64,000 nucleotides of DNA from Donghicola sp041224595 (GCF_041224595.1 NZ_JBGFGN010000103.1:47134-111133); one strand, 5' to 3'. Shown: positions 9,038 to 20,582, counted from the first letter of the stretch. Numbers and translations: made by a program. Notes: generated by a model not told the origin, from the letters alone.

Positions 9038-9910
9038 TTAGAGCGCCTCAGCGCCCGAGATAATTTCGATCAGCTCGTTCGTAATGACGGCCTGACGCGA
9101 GCGGTTAAATTCGATGGTCAGCTGGTCAATCATGTCGCCCGCGTTGCGGGTCGCGTTGTCCATTGCCGACATACGAGCGCCTTGCTCCGATGCACCGTTT
9201 TCCAGCAGAGCAGCAAAGATCTGGGTCGCGACGCCGCGCGGCAGCAGGTCAGCCAGAATGGCCTCTTCGCTGGGCTCGTAGTCATAGAGCGGACCGGTTT
9301 CCTCGGCAGTCGCTTCGAACTGCGCGGGGATGATCTGTTGTGCGGTCGGGATCTGCGAGATCACCGACTGGAATTGGGCGTAGAAGATGGTCGCTACGTC
9401 GAATTCACCAGCATCGAAACGCGCCAGCACGTCCTTTGCGATCGTCTGTGCGTTGTCATAACCGATACGCTTCACCTCGGAGAGGTCCACGTGGCCGATC
9501 ATGAGATCACCCAGATCACGCTTGAGCTGTTCGCGGCCTTTTTTGCCGACAGTCAGGATCTTGACCGTTTTGCCAGCTGCTTTCAGTTCCGCTGCCTTTT
9601 GACGGGCCAGTTTCACGATCGAGCTGTTGAAGCCGCCGCAAAGACCACGTTCCGCGGTCATCACGATAAGAAGTTGTACTTGGTCCGACCCGGTCCCCGC
9701 CAGAAGGCGGGGTGCCGTGTCAGAACCACCAACCGATGCTGCAAGGCTTGCCATGACAGCATTGAAACGCTCCGAGTAGGGGCGTGCTGCCTCGGCTGCA
9801 TCCTGTGCCCGCCGCAGTTTTGCGGCGGCCACCATTTGCATGGCCTTGGTGATCTTGCGCGTGGATTTCACGCTCTCGATCCGGTTTTTGAGGTCCTTAA
9901 GGCTTGGCAT
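9038..9910 (-). CDS. atpG: ATP synthase F1 subunit gamma
   Basis: 290 residues; the rotating central shaft of F1. The N-terminal helix (SLKDLKNRIESVKSTRKITKAMQMVAAAKLRRAQ begins at residue 3) and the C-terminal helix (SAMDNATRNAGDMIDQLTIEFNRSRQAVITNEL) that form the coiled-coil shaft are conserved, as is the central ERGLCGGFN segment. Third gene of the F1 operon, 18 bases after atpA. Confidence 0.97.
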   Translation of the reverse strand: MPSLKDLKNRIESVKSTRKITKAMQMVAAAKLRRAQDAAEAARPYSERFNAVMASLAASVGGSDTAPRLLAGTGSDQVQLLIVMTAERGLCGGFNSSIVKLARQKAAELKAAGKTVKILTVGKKGREQLKRDLGDLMIGHVDLSEVKRIGYDNAQTIAKDVLARFDAGEFDVATIFYAQFQSVISQIPTAQQIIPAQFEATAEETGPLYDYEPSEEAILADLLPRGVATQIFAALLENGASEQGARMSAMDNATRNAGDMIDQLTIEFNRSRQAVITNELIEIISGAEAL

Positions 9911-9928
9911 AATCCAGTCCTTTCGGGC

Positions 9929-11467
9929 TTATGCGAAGGTCTTGGCGTATTCGTCGAGAACCGCTTTGATCTTGTCCGCTGCATCACCTTTGATCTTGGG
10001 ATCTTCGTTGGTGATCCAGTCCAGAAGGTCTTTCTTCTGGGTGCGCAGGAACTTCAGCAGGCCAGCTTCGTAGCGGCCAACGTCTTTTACTGCGACGGTG
10101 TCCAGGTAACCCTGAGTACCGGCAAAGATCACGCAGACGATTTCAGCGTTGGTCAGCGGTGCGTACTGAGGCTGTTTCATCAGCTCGGTCAGACGCGCAC
10201 CACGGTTCAGCAGCTTCTGGGTTGCGGCGTCGAGGTCCGAGCCGAACTGAGCAAATGCAGCCATTTCGCGGTACTGAGCCAGTTCCAGCTTAACCGGACC
10301 TGCAACAGTTTTCATTGCGTTGGTCTGAGCCGACGAACCCACACGCGAAACCGACAGACCGGTGTTCACCGCAGGACGGATGCCCTGGTAGAACAGGTCA
10401 GTTTCGAGGAAGATCTGACCGTCAGTGATCGAGATCACGTTGGTCGGAATAAACGCCGAAACGTCGCCGCCCTGAGTTTCGATGATCGGCAGCGCGGTCA
10501 GCGAGCCTGCGCCGTGATCGTCACCCATCTTCGCCGAACGCTCGAGCAGACGCGAGTGTAGGTAGAAAACGTCGCCGGGGTACGCTTCACGTCCCGGGGG
10601 ACGGCGCAGCAGCAGCGACATCTGACGGTACGACACAGCCTGCTTGGACAGGTCATCGTAGATGATCAGGGCGTGCTTGCCGTTGTCACGGAAGTACTCA
10701 GCCATTGCGGTCGCGGCGTAGGGCGCCAGGAACTGCATGGGTGCGGGGTCCGAAGCGGTAGCCGCAACGACGATCGAGTATTCAATCGCGCCGGTTTCTT
10801 CGAGCTTCTTCACAAGCTGAGCAACGGTCGAACGCTTCTGGCCAACCGCAACGTAGATGCAGTACAGCTTCTTGCTTTCGTCGCCGCCAGCAGCGTCGTT
10901 GTAGGACTTCTGGTTCAGGATCGCGTCCAGAGCAACGGCAGTTTTACCGGTCTGACGGTCGCCAATGATCAGCTCGCGCTGGCCACGGCCGATCGGGATC
11001 ATCGCGTCGACGGCTTTGAGGCCGGTCGCCATGGGCTCGTGAACCGATTTACGGGGAATAATGCCCGGTGCTTTGGAGTCAGCAACGCGGCGCTCCGAGA
11101 ATACAACGGGGCCTTTGCCGTCCAGCGGGTTACCCAGACCGTCGACAACGCGACCCAGCAGGCCTTCGCCGGCGGGAACGTCCACGATCGAGTTGGTGCG
11201 CTTAACGGTGTCACCTTCTTTAATGTCACGGTCCGAACCAAAGATAACGACACCGACGTTGTCGGTTTCAAGGTTCAGCGCCATGCCCTGGATGCCACCG
11301 GGGAATTCGACCATTTCACCAGCCTGAACGTTGTCCAGACCGTGAACGCGCGCAATACCGTCACCGACGGAAAGAACGCGGCCAACCTCGGCCACTTCGG
11401 CGTCTTGGCCAAAGTTTTTAATCTGCTCCTTTAGGATCGCAGAAATTTCGGCTGCTTGGATACCCAT
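9929..11467 (-). CDS. atpA: ATP synthase F1 subunit alpha
   Basis: 512 residues, full length. P-loop GDRQTGKTAVALD near residue 170, the signature PAVNTGLSVSRVGSSAQ, and the N-terminal delta-binding helix (MGIQAAEISAILKEQIKNFG) are intact. It forms non-catalytic nucleotide sites in the alpha3beta3 ring. The ATG begins on the base after the atpH stop codon (zero gap), with its GAGG ribosome site inside atpH, so translation is probably coupled. Confidence 0.98.
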   Translation of the reverse strand: MGIQAAEISAILKEQIKNFGQDAEVAEVGRVLSVGDGIARVHGLDNVQAGEMVEFPGGIQGMALNLETDNVGVVIFGSDRDIKEGDTVKRTNSIVDVPAGEGLLGRVVDGLGNPLDGKGPVVFSERRVADSKAPGIIPRKSVHEPMATGLKAVDAMIPIGRGQRELIIGDRQTGKTAVALDAILNQKSYNDAAGGDESKKLYCIYVAVGQKRSTVAQLVKKLEETGAIEYSIVVAATASDPAPMQFLAPYAATAMAEYFRDNGKHALIIYDDLSKQAVSYRQMSLLLRRPPGREAYPGDVFYLHSRLLERSAKMGDDHGAGSLTALPIIETQGGDVSAFIPTNVISITDGQIFLETDLFYQGIRPAVNTGLSVSRVGSSAQTNAMKTVAGPVKLELAQYREMAAFAQFGSDLDAATQKLLNRGARLTELMKQPQYAPLTNAEIVCVIFAGTQGYLDTVAVKDVGRYEAGLLKFLRTQKKDLLDWITNEDPKIKGDAADKIKAVLDEYAKTFA

Positions 11468-12028
11468 TTATCCGACCTCTTTCATTGCATTCTGTAGGGC
11501 GTTGAGCTTGGAGCGGATCGAGGTATCGACCATCTTCGAGCCCACCTTAACAACGAGACCACCGATGAGAGCTTCATCAACGGCGGCTTCAATCTTAACG
11601 TCCTTGCCGACACTCTCTTTCAGAGCGGCTGCAAGTTTGTCCTTTTGCGCGTCGGACAGAGCCGTGGCGCTGACAACCTCAGCGGTGACTTCACCTTTGT
11701 AGGCTGCAATTTTCTCGCGCATAGCTGCGATCAGCTGCGGCATGGCGAACAAACGGCGCTTGGAAGCCATCAGCTCCAGCGTGTTTTTCACGATGCTGCT
11801 CACGCCCATTTGAGTTGCAACGGCTGCAATCGCAGCGCCTTGCTCTTCGCGCGTGTAAACGGGGTTGTTGATCAGTTCACGAAGATCATCGCTACCTGCC
11901 AATGCGGCAGCCAGCGCGTCAACGTCCTTCTCAACGGAGTCGAGCGATTTGGTCTCGAGGGCGAGATCAAATACGGCAGAGGCATAGCGTTGCGCGATGC
12001 CGAAGGAGATCGAAGCTGGTTCGGACAC
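11468..12028 (-). CDS. atpH: ATP synthase F1 subunit delta
   Basis: 186 residues from the GTG at 12028, giving VSEPASISFGIAQRYASAVFDLA, the normal family start; it has a GGAAGG site 6 bases upstream. A TTG at 12064 would add 12 atypical residues. The six-helix N-terminal domain and the C-terminal segment (VDEALIGGLVVKVGSKMVDTSIRSKLNAL) are complete. Delta links F1 to the peripheral stalk. First gene of the F1 operon; the F0 genes (atpB, E, F) are not here, as is usual in alphaproteobacteria where F0 is a separate operon. Confidence 0.95.
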   Translation of the reverse strand: MSEPASISFGIAQRYASAVFDLALETKSLDSVEKDVDALAAALAGSDDLRELINNPVYTREEQGAAIAAVATQMGVSSIVKNTLELMASKRRLFAMPQLIAAMREKIAAYKGEVTAEVVSATALSDAQKDKLAAALKESVGKDVKIEAAVDEALIGGLVVKVGSKMVDTSIRSKLNALQNAMKEVG

Positions 12029-12087
12029 GTCCACCCTTCCGATGTCTTGGCCCCGACCCGTCAAATTGCCGTATCGGGGGCGTTATT

Positions 12088-12112
12088 GCCCGTAGGTCCT
12101 ATCCCTACGGGC
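12088..12112 (-). promoter_or_regulatory. Hairpin in the 5' leader of the atp operon
   Basis: A perfect inverted repeat, GCCCGTAGG and CCTACGGGC separated by 7 bases, lies 60-84 bases upstream of the atpH start. No T-run follows on either strand, so it is not a simple terminator. It could be a protein-binding operator or an mRNA leader hairpin affecting expression of the F1 genes. Confidence 0.5.
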
Positions 12113-12278
12113 ATCGAAATCGCGCAGGACTTAGCAGAGGGTGACGGACCTCGCAACATTGGATCACACTTTTAAAGTAGTAGATGGCGCTAGCATTTGT
12201 TGAGATGGGCAAATTAATCTCGTGCGCCGCTACCTTGTGCCGCATTCGTGACACATTTTGAGGCAAGCAGCGATTCCC

Positions 12279-13028
12279 TCAGGCGCCGGCGGGTTTCGCC
12301 TCGGGCGCAGCCAAACCAGCAAGTACCTTGAGCGGACGCGTCGCAACTGCCGTTCCGCCCCCAGAGGGTTCCTGTGTGAGTTTCTGCGCCTCTAGCAAAA
12401 TGACTCCCCCCGGAAGACCGGCACCGGCGGTGCGTGCAACTTTCTCGATCAACGGACCAGAGCGCAGCCAGAATCGGCGATGGGAGGGCGGCTGGTGCAG
12501 TAACGCGCTGGTACGCTTTGGCTGGAATCCGCTGCGCTGAAGCTGCACCTCGAGTTGGCTTGCACTGAAGGGGCGTCCAAAGCCGAAAGGCGTGGTGTCC
12601 CGACGGGACCAGACACCAGCCCTGTTCGGCACAATAAAGATGGCACTTCCGCCCGGACCCAGAACCCGCGCCGCCTCTTCCAACACCAAATCCGGCTGCT
12701 CAGAAGTCTCAAGCCCATGCATGACGATCAGCTTGTCGATATGTCCCGTCTCGATCGGCCAGTTGGCTTCCTGACAAAGGACAGAGACGTTCGGCATCCC
12801 AGCAGGCCATGACATCACCCCTTGGGGGCCCGGCATCAGCGCAGTCACACGGCGCGCCGTCTGCAGATAAGGACGCAAAAGGGGAACAGCAAAGCCATAT
12901 CCCAGAACAGACTGTCCCCGCGCTTCGGGCCAGAGGCGCACGACTTCGTCGCGGATCACGCGCTGCGCGGCCCGCCCCAAAGCGCTGCGATAGTAGAAAT
13001 TTCGCAGATCTTGCACATCCAGATGCAT
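12279..13028 (-). CDS. Class I SAM-dependent methyltransferase (Methyltransf_11 type)
   Basis: 249 residues. A Rossmann methyltransferase core is recognisable: motif I in the form SVLGYGFAVP (about 40-49, a degenerate GxGxG), a second strand with VTALMPG, the acidic/post-I region IDKLIVMHGLE (about 97-107) and the VLGPGGSAIFIVPNRAG segment (about 121-137) that marks Methyltransf_11 proteins. The substrate is unknown. It is divergent from gloB across 62 bases; the same pair is a recurrent neighbour in Rhodobacteraceae, but no functional link to methylglyoxal detoxification is established. Confidence 0.8.
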   Translation of the reverse strand: MHLDVQDLRNFYYRSALGRAAQRVIRDEVVRLWPEARGQSVLGYGFAVPLLRPYLQTARRVTALMPGPQGVMSWPAGMPNVSVLCQEANWPIETGHIDKLIVMHGLETSEQPDLVLEEAARVLGPGGSAIFIVPNRAGVWSRRDTTPFGFGRPFSASQLEVQLQRSGFQPKRTSALLHQPPSHRRFWLRSGPLIEKVARTAGAGLPGGVILLEAQKLTQEPSGGGTAVATRPLKVLAGLAAPEAKPAGA

Positions 13029-13090
13029 TGCGCCTTGGTGCCCCTTCGGTCAGTCTCTTGGGAACAATAGCAATAGCGACAGGAAACGCC

Positions 13091-13861
13091 ATGCCCCTCG
13101 AGATCATTACAGTTCCCTGCCTTGCGGACAATTACGCATATTTGGCGCACGACCCTGAAACGGGCGAAACCGCGGTCATCGACATTCCCGACGCCGGCCC
13201 CATTCTAAACGCCTTGGATGCCAAGAGCTGGTCGGCCGATATCATTCTTCTGACCCACCATCATCACGACCACGTTCAAGGCCTGCCCGACATGCTAGGG
13301 CGCTTCCCCCAAGCGCGGGTTGTTGGTGCCGAGGCGGACCAAAACCGTATGCCGCCGCTCGACCTCAAGGTTAAAGAAGACAGTGTCGTGCAGATTGGTT
13401 CGGAAACAGGCCAAGTTCTAGATGTGTCAGGCCACACGGTCGGTCACATCGCCTTTTATTTCCCCGAGAGCGCAGCGCTCTTTTCCGCCGACAGCCTTAT
13501 GGCGCTGGGATGTGGCCGCTTGTTCGAAGGCACCCCCGAGATGATGTGGGAAAGCCTGTCCAAAATGGCCGCCTTGCCCCCCGAAACCTTGGTGTACTCC
13601 GGCCATGAATATACCGCATCCAATGCAAAATTCGCTCTGACAGTCGAGCCAGAGAATCCTGATCTGCAAAACCGCGCCGAAGAAATTACCGAAAAACGCG
13701 CCAAGGATGAGCCCACGGTGCCGGCTTCAATCGAAACAGAGCTTAAAACGAATCCGTTTTTGCGGGCGAGTAACAGTGATGTGAAAGAGTCGCTTGGCAT
13801 GGTTCATGCAGCAGATTCCTCAGTGTTTGCTCGTATCCGCGCGATGAAAGATGCCTTTTAA
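13091..13861 (+). CDS. gloB: Hydroxyacylglutathione hydrolase (glyoxalase II)
   Basis: 256 residues from the ATG at 13091; the frame is open far upstream but that part is antisense to the methyltransferase gene. It has the metallo-beta-lactamase metal motif THHHHDH with ligands His56, His58, Asp60 and His61, the later SGHTVGH and FSADSL segments, and a C-terminal glyoxalase II domain (YSGHEYTASNAKFAL and NPFLRA). It hydrolyses S-lactoylglutathione to lactate and glutathione in methylglyoxal detoxification. The family start MPLEIITVPCLADNYAYL is typical of alphaproteobacteria. Confidence 0.95.
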   Translation: MPLEIITVPCLADNYAYLAHDPETGETAVIDIPDAGPILNALDAKSWSADIILLTHHHHDHVQGLPDMLGRFPQARVVGAEADQNRMPPLDLKVKEDSVVQIGSETGQVLDVSGHTVGHIAFYFPESAALFSADSLMALGCGRLFEGTPEMMWESLSKMAALPPETLVYSGHEYTASNAKFALTVEPENPDLQNRAEEITEKRAKDEPTVPASIETELKTNPFLRASNSDVKESLGMVHAADSSVFARIRAMKDAF

Positions 13862-13972
13862 CCCATCACAAAGATCATCCGCGTAATCCTATTTGGTCGG
13901 ATAATTCCAAGTTTTCTCTTGAAGAGCCGCGCGGAACGACCAAACTTTAACTTATGCAGGCCACGGTTGGTT

Positions 13973-13987
13973 GGGGCCTCGGGCCCC
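13973..13987. repeat. Short GC hairpin upstream of clpA
   Basis: GGGGCC-TCG-GGCCCC, a perfect 6-base stem with a 3-base loop, ends 29 bases before the clpA start codon. It could cover the leader of the clpA mRNA. No T-run follows, so it is not a normal terminator for gloB. Confidence 0.35.
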
Positions 13988-14016
13988 TCTGACCCCGATC
14001 AAGAGGAGCACCCCCA

Positions 14017-16353
<2,337 letters not shown>

Positions 16354-17310
16354 ATGAAACATTTGATTGCCCTCGCCATAACGGCGGGGGCTTCTCCGCT
16401 TCTGGCGCAGGATATTTCCCTGCAACTTCCCATCGACTGCACTTTAGGAAAAACCTGTTTTATCCAGCAATACACCGATCGAGATCCCAGCGAAGCCTCG
16501 TCTGACTTCACTTGCGGAAGCCTGAGCTACGATGGGCACAAGGGCACAGACTTCGCCCTTCCGACCCATCAAGATCGCCGCGCTGGTGTCGCTGTTCTGG
16601 CAGCGGCAGATGGTACCGTACGTGGTGTCCGAGATGGGATGCCAGACCTCGGGCTCGACGACACCCCGCCAGAACAGGTTGAGGGGCGTGACTGCGGCAA
16701 CGGCGTCGTCATAGATCATGGCGATGGCTGGGAAACCCAGTACTGCCACATGGCCTTGGGGACAGTGTCGGTAAAAACGGGCGATACCGTCGCAGCAGGG
16801 TCACCCTTGGGCCAGGTCGGCTTTAGCGGTCGCACGCAGTTCCCCCACCTGCACCTTTCGGTTCGCCACAACGGCGAGGTGGTAGATCCCTTTGCCCCAG
16901 ACACCGCGGCCTGCGGTGATAGCAGCTTGGCGCTTTGGGCAGAACCAATCAGCTATCAGCCAACTGCGCTCTACACCCTAGGCTTTGACAATGAAGTGCC
17001 TGCCTATGATGCCATCAAAGATGGGTTACCTGAGCCTGACATCACCCGCACCGATCCTGTCGTGCTGTGGGGCTTTGCCTTTGGGTCTCAGCCCGGCGAT
17101 GTGATGGCGTTCTCGATCACCGGCCCTTATGGCGAGATCTTCGATCAAGAGGTCACGCTGGACAAACATCAAGCACAGTATTTCCGAGCCGGGGGACGCA
17201 AGGCGCCGAGCGGCGGCTGGCCCACAGGGCGCTATACGGGGCAAATTACCCTCTCTCGGGATGGCAAAGAGCTGGACAGACGCGTCACACAAGTCGAAAT
17301 CCACCGCTAA
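16354..17310 (+). CDS. M23 family metallopeptidase (LytM/peptidoglycan endopeptidase)
   Basis: 318 residues with a signal peptide (about 1-18, ending SPLLAQ). The LytM domain covers about 60-185: first zinc ligand in YDGHKGTDFAL, and the HxH pair in FPHLHL, with the usual HGDGWETQYCHM strand between, so the active site is complete. It should cut peptide cross-links of peptidoglycan in the periplasm. Residues about 215-318 form a second beta-rich domain of unknown role. The ATG follows the clpA TAA without a gap (TAAATG), indicating translational coupling to clpA, which is an odd functional pair. Confidence 0.88.
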   Translation: MKHLIALAITAGASPLLAQDISLQLPIDCTLGKTCFIQQYTDRDPSEASSDFTCGSLSYDGHKGTDFALPTHQDRRAGVAVLAAADGTVRGVRDGMPDLGLDDTPPEQVEGRDCGNGVVIDHGDGWETQYCHMALGTVSVKTGDTVAAGSPLGQVGFSGRTQFPHLHLSVRHNGEVVDPFAPDTAACGDSSLALWAEPISYQPTALYTLGFDNEVPAYDAIKDGLPEPDITRTDPVVLWGFAFGSQPGDVMAFSITGPYGEIFDQEVTLDKHQAQYFRAGGRKAPSGGWPTGRYTGQITLSRDGKELDRRVTQVEIHR

Positions 17311-17314
17311 GCTC

Positions 17315-17339
17315 AAAGGGCACCGTTTGGTGCCCTTTT
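17315..17339. terminator. Bidirectional terminator between the M23 peptidase and OmpA-motor genes
   Basis: Perfect 10-base stem AAAGGGCACC / GGTGCCCTTT with a GTTT loop, T-rich on both sides. It sits between convergent genes ending at 17310 and 17341 and can serve both. Confidence 0.85.
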
Positions 17340-17340
17340 C

Positions 17341-19296
17341 TTATCGCTCAGTAAACTTCAGCTCGATGCGGCGGTTCTGAGCGCGGGCTTCGGTAGAATT
17401 CTCTGGATTGATAGGCTGGAACTCGCCAAACCCGTTGGCCGAAAGACGGTTGGGCGGAATGCCCAAGTCGTCTACCATATAACGCACAACTGACAGAGCG
17501 CGGGCCTGACTTAATTCCCAGTTATCCGCGAACTCGCCGGTTCCCGATAGGGGAATGTTGTCTGTGTGTCCGTCGACACGGAGGATCCAGTCGATCCCTT
17601 CGGGGATTTCGTTCGCAACTGTTCTCAGGATGCTTGCAACATTGCCGACCTGCGCACGACCCTCGCCCGACAGGGTCGCATCGCCCTGATCGAAAAGAAC
17701 CTCGGACGAAAAGACAAAACGGTCGCCCTTGATCTGCACGCCCTCTTGGCTGCCCAAAAGGTCCCTAAGCCGGCCAAAGAAATCAGAGCGATAGCGCGCC
17801 AGTTCCTCGGCCTCGGCAGCAAGACGCGCAGCTTCTTCGGCGAGGCGTGCGTTCTCGGCTTCTTCCAACTCGCGGCGACGACGCTCTTCGGCGGCAGCAC
17901 GCGCCAGTGCGGCGTTCAAATCAGTGCCCAGGGACTGCAATTGGATCTGAGCGGCTGCGTCTCTTTCTTTGGCGTCATCCAGCAACCCTTGAAGCTGACC
18001 TAACTGGCTTCGCAGCGCCGATAGCTGCTGGTTTAGCAACTCGACCTTCAACTCGGCTTCGGCGGTTTTTGCTTCTTGCCCTGCCAGTGCCTCCTGCGCG
18101 GTGGCCAGCAATGCAGCGCGTTGTTCAGCCGCGGTCAACTGAGAGGTCGCCGCTTCTTGTTCAGCAAGCGCGGCGGCCAGCTGTTCCCGTAAATTGTCCG
18201 ACGCCGCTTCGGCATCGGCAGCACGAGAGGCTTCTGCCTCTGCGCGCCCTTCGGCCTGCGCTTGCATCGCCAACGCAGCTGCCAACTGATCGTCCAGCGA
18301 AATACCCGCTTCACGCAGTCGCTGCAGTTCTGCTTCGGTATCCTGACGGGCCGCCAATGCGGCAGCCACCTCTTCCTCTAGGCTGGCCACCCGAGCGGCC
18401 GCCTCTTGCGAATCCTGCTCGCTGGCGAGCGCTGCCTGCAAGCGGCTCTCAAGCTTTGATCGGGCTTCGTCGCTCTGCGCACTTTGCGCAGCAAGGGTAT
18501 CCAGTTCGTCCTTCAGCGCATCTCGCGCCAGTATGACCGTCGCCAATCGCTTGTTCAGATCGTCTTGCACTGCATTGGCGGCTGCCAGTTTGGTAAGAGT
18601 GTCTTCTGCCTCTTTGCGCTGCGCCTCGAGCGCCAAGGTCATGGCGGTCAGTTCTGTATCCGCCTCTTCCAATCGCTTGCGCAACGCCGCAGCGGCCTCG
18701 GCTTCGGTTAATCTCGCGGCTTCAGCTTCGGACAGTGCAGCCGCCTGCTCTGCGGACTGGGCCTCCAGATCTTGCACCATCGCCTCTAGCGCTGCGCGTT
18801 TGGCCGCATCCAGAGCGGCAGCTTCAGCCTTGGCATCCAGTTCTTCTTGTGCGCTCAGAAGCGATGCGTTCAGGCTGTCACGCTCAGCCTCGAGGTTGGA
18901 CTGCTCAGACAACAAAGATGCCACCCGCGATTCGAAGGCCGTGATGGCATCCTGTGCCTCGGCCAATTCTTCGGTGCGGGCGGCGATCTCGGCGCGGGTG
19001 TCCGACAACGTTGCCGTCAATTCGCCGATGCGGGTCTCTAGCCCTTCTGACTTGGTCTCGGCCAACCCTAGGGCCTGAGCCAGAGCCGCGACCTCTGTCC
19101 CCAAGGCATCTAGTTGGATTTCTTGATCCTGAATCTGGCTTTCTTGTCCGGTGATTTGTTCGCGCAGTACAGACTGGACGACCATAAAGATCGTCAAAAC
19201 AAACATGAGCACCAACAAAAGGCCGGTCATCGCATCGACGAAACCCGGCCAGATCGAGCCCTGAAACCGTTGGCCCGTTCTACGCGACAGAGCCAT
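17341..19296 (-). CDS. MotB/OmpA-like peptidoglycan-binding protein with long coiled coil
   Basis: 651 residues. One N-terminal membrane helix (about 17-42) carries an aspartate at its start (Asp21 in GFVDAMTGLLLVLMFVL), the position of the proton-carrying Asp of MotB/ExbD-type subunits. Residues about 45-500 are an almost unbroken alanine/glutamate-rich coiled coil. The C-terminal part (about 525-651) is an OmpA domain with VDGHTDNIPL and NWELSQARALSVVRYM, which binds peptidoglycan. It is 3 bases downstream of a MotA/TolQ-like gene, so the pair probably forms an ion-driven unit reaching across the periplasm. The exact process powered is unknown. Confidence 0.85.
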   Translation of the reverse strand: MALSRRTGQRFQGSIWPGFVDAMTGLLLVLMFVLTIFMVVQSVLREQITGQESQIQDQEIQLDALGTEVAALAQALGLAETKSEGLETRIGELTATLSDTRAEIAARTEELAEAQDAITAFESRVASLLSEQSNLEAERDSLNASLLSAQEELDAKAEAAALDAAKRAALEAMVQDLEAQSAEQAAALSEAEAARLTEAEAAAALRKRLEEADTELTAMTLALEAQRKEAEDTLTKLAAANAVQDDLNKRLATVILARDALKDELDTLAAQSAQSDEARSKLESRLQAALASEQDSQEAAARVASLEEEVAAALAARQDTEAELQRLREAGISLDDQLAAALAMQAQAEGRAEAEASRAADAEAASDNLREQLAAALAEQEAATSQLTAAEQRAALLATAQEALAGQEAKTAEAELKVELLNQQLSALRSQLGQLQGLLDDAKERDAAAQIQLQSLGTDLNAALARAAAEERRRRELEEAENARLAEEAARLAAEAEELARYRSDFFGRLRDLLGSQEGVQIKGDRFVFSSEVLFDQGDATLSGEGRAQVGNVASILRTVANEIPEGIDWILRVDGHTDNIPLSGTGEFADNWELSQARALSVVRYMVDDLGIPPNRLSANGFGEFQPINPENSTEARAQNRRIELKFTER

Positions 19297-19299
19297 GGC

Positions 19300-20511
19300 T
19301 TACCCCTCGTCCCGCATCCGGCGCGACACGGCACCATCCGACGTTCCAAGGCGCTGAACCGCGCGTGTCAGGGCCGCGATGTCCGTCCGCAATTCCGACA
19401 GGGTTTCCTGTCGTCCGGCCTTCATGTCCTCGAGCAATTGCAGCATCTGAAGGTCGATCGACCGGATCCGCATTCGCGTCTCTTCGTCAGGAGCGCTCTC
19501 GCCCCCTTGCTGTTGGCCCTGCGCGATTGCCATATGAAGCGCATCAACGACCTGCTGCTGGCCCTGCGCAATGCGCTGTAGCCCATGAGCCAGGTCGCTG
19601 TTGTCAACCACGGCCAACTTCTCACTCATCCGGTCCACGGCGCTGGTCAGTTGCCCCAGATGGGCGTCCAGAGAATTGCTCTGCTTGTCAGAGTTCATCA
19701 GCGCAGACTGCATTTGCTCCATTTGGTCGGCCATCTGCTCTAGGACCTGCACCATTGCGCCTTGCTCTGGGCTCGCGCCCTCGCCATCGCCCACGTACCC
19801 AAGACGCGTGATCGAGGTTAGCCACTCTTCGAGTTCGCGATAAAAGCGGTTCTGGCCGTGGCCCGCGAACAACTCGAGCAAGCCCACGACGAGCGATCCA
19901 GCGAGACCGAGCAGCGAGCTGGAGAATGCCACGCCCATACCGCCAAGCTGACTTTCGAGACCGGTCATCAGGCGCGAGAACATTTCCGAACCGCTATCCC
20001 CATCCGCCGGTGCAAGGCTGCGGATTGTGTCCACAACCGCAGGCACCGTCGTTGCCAGACCATAGAAGGTCCCGAGCAGACCTAGGAAGATAAGCAGATT
20101 GACCACGTAGCGCGTGATCTCGCGTGCTTCGTCGATCCGAGTGGCAAGGCTGTCCAGAATAGAGTGTGCCGCAGTCGAGCTGATCTTCATCCGGTGGCCA
20201 CGAGACGAGAGCAGCGCAGCCAGAGGCTTTAGCAGACGCGGCGTTCGGACCGACGCGTCGCTTCGGTCTCCGGCAAAAGCTTCAATCCAGCGTACAGATG
20301 CAATCAGCTGCCCGACCTGAACGAAACAAGCCAACACCCCAAAGACAAAGACCAGCGCAATCGTTCCGTTCAACCACGGGTTCGCGACGAACAGTGGGCG
20401 GACCACGCCATACGCGAAAGAGGCCCCTGCTCCGGTCAAACCCAAAGCGACGACCATCAAGAAAATCTGCCGGATCGGCTGAGAAAAATGCGGCTCGGAC
20501 TCGCGGTTCAT
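19300..20511 (-). CDS. MotA/TolQ/ExbB-family proton channel protein
   Basis: 403 residues from the ATG at 20511 (a longer frame to 20571 starts with an unlikely polar stretch). Predicted helices at about 13-35, 45-70, 140-165 and 190-215; the last two match the MotA/TolQ/ExbB core (NLLIFLGLLGTFYGLATTV and GGMGVAFSSSLLGLAGSLVVGLLE), which line the ion path. The C-terminal 170 residues are a hydrophilic, helical cytoplasmic tail. It stands first in a two-gene unit with the coiled-coil OmpA protein. It is not a flagellar MotA (no torque-loop pattern) and not a plain ExbB (extra N-terminal helix and tail). Confidence 0.85.
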   Translation of the reverse strand: MNRESEPHFSQPIRQIFLMVVALGLTGAGASFAYGVVRPLFVANPWLNGTIALVFVFGVLACFVQVGQLIASVRWIEAFAGDRSDASVRTPRLLKPLAALLSSRGHRMKISSTAAHSILDSLATRIDEAREITRYVVNLLIFLGLLGTFYGLATTVPAVVDTIRSLAPADGDSGSEMFSRLMTGLESQLGGMGVAFSSSLLGLAGSLVVGLLELFAGHGQNRFYRELEEWLTSITRLGYVGDGEGASPEQGAMVQVLEQMADQMEQMQSALMNSDKQSNSLDAHLGQLTSAVDRMSEKLAVVDNSDLAHGLQRIAQGQQQVVDALHMAIAQGQQQGGESAPDEETRMRIRSIDLQMLQLLEDMKAGRQETLSELRTDIAALTRAVQRLGTSDGAVSRRMRDEG

Positions 20512-20582
20512 GCGTGACGCCCCCTGCCCTCGTAGTTGAAATCCGACCTCACCATAGGGACTAAGCACCAAAGCGCAAAGGA

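Noticed and set aside
7676..10561. A 961-codon open frame on the plus strand opposite atpD, atpG and atpA
   Set aside because: It is antisense to three highly conserved genes, has no recognisable domain, and arises from their strong codon bias.
17341..20511. Zorya anti-phage system
   Set aside because: Only the MotA-like/OmpA pair is present; no ZorC, ZorD or ZorE genes, the coiled coil is on the OmpA protein, and neighbours are housekeeping genes.
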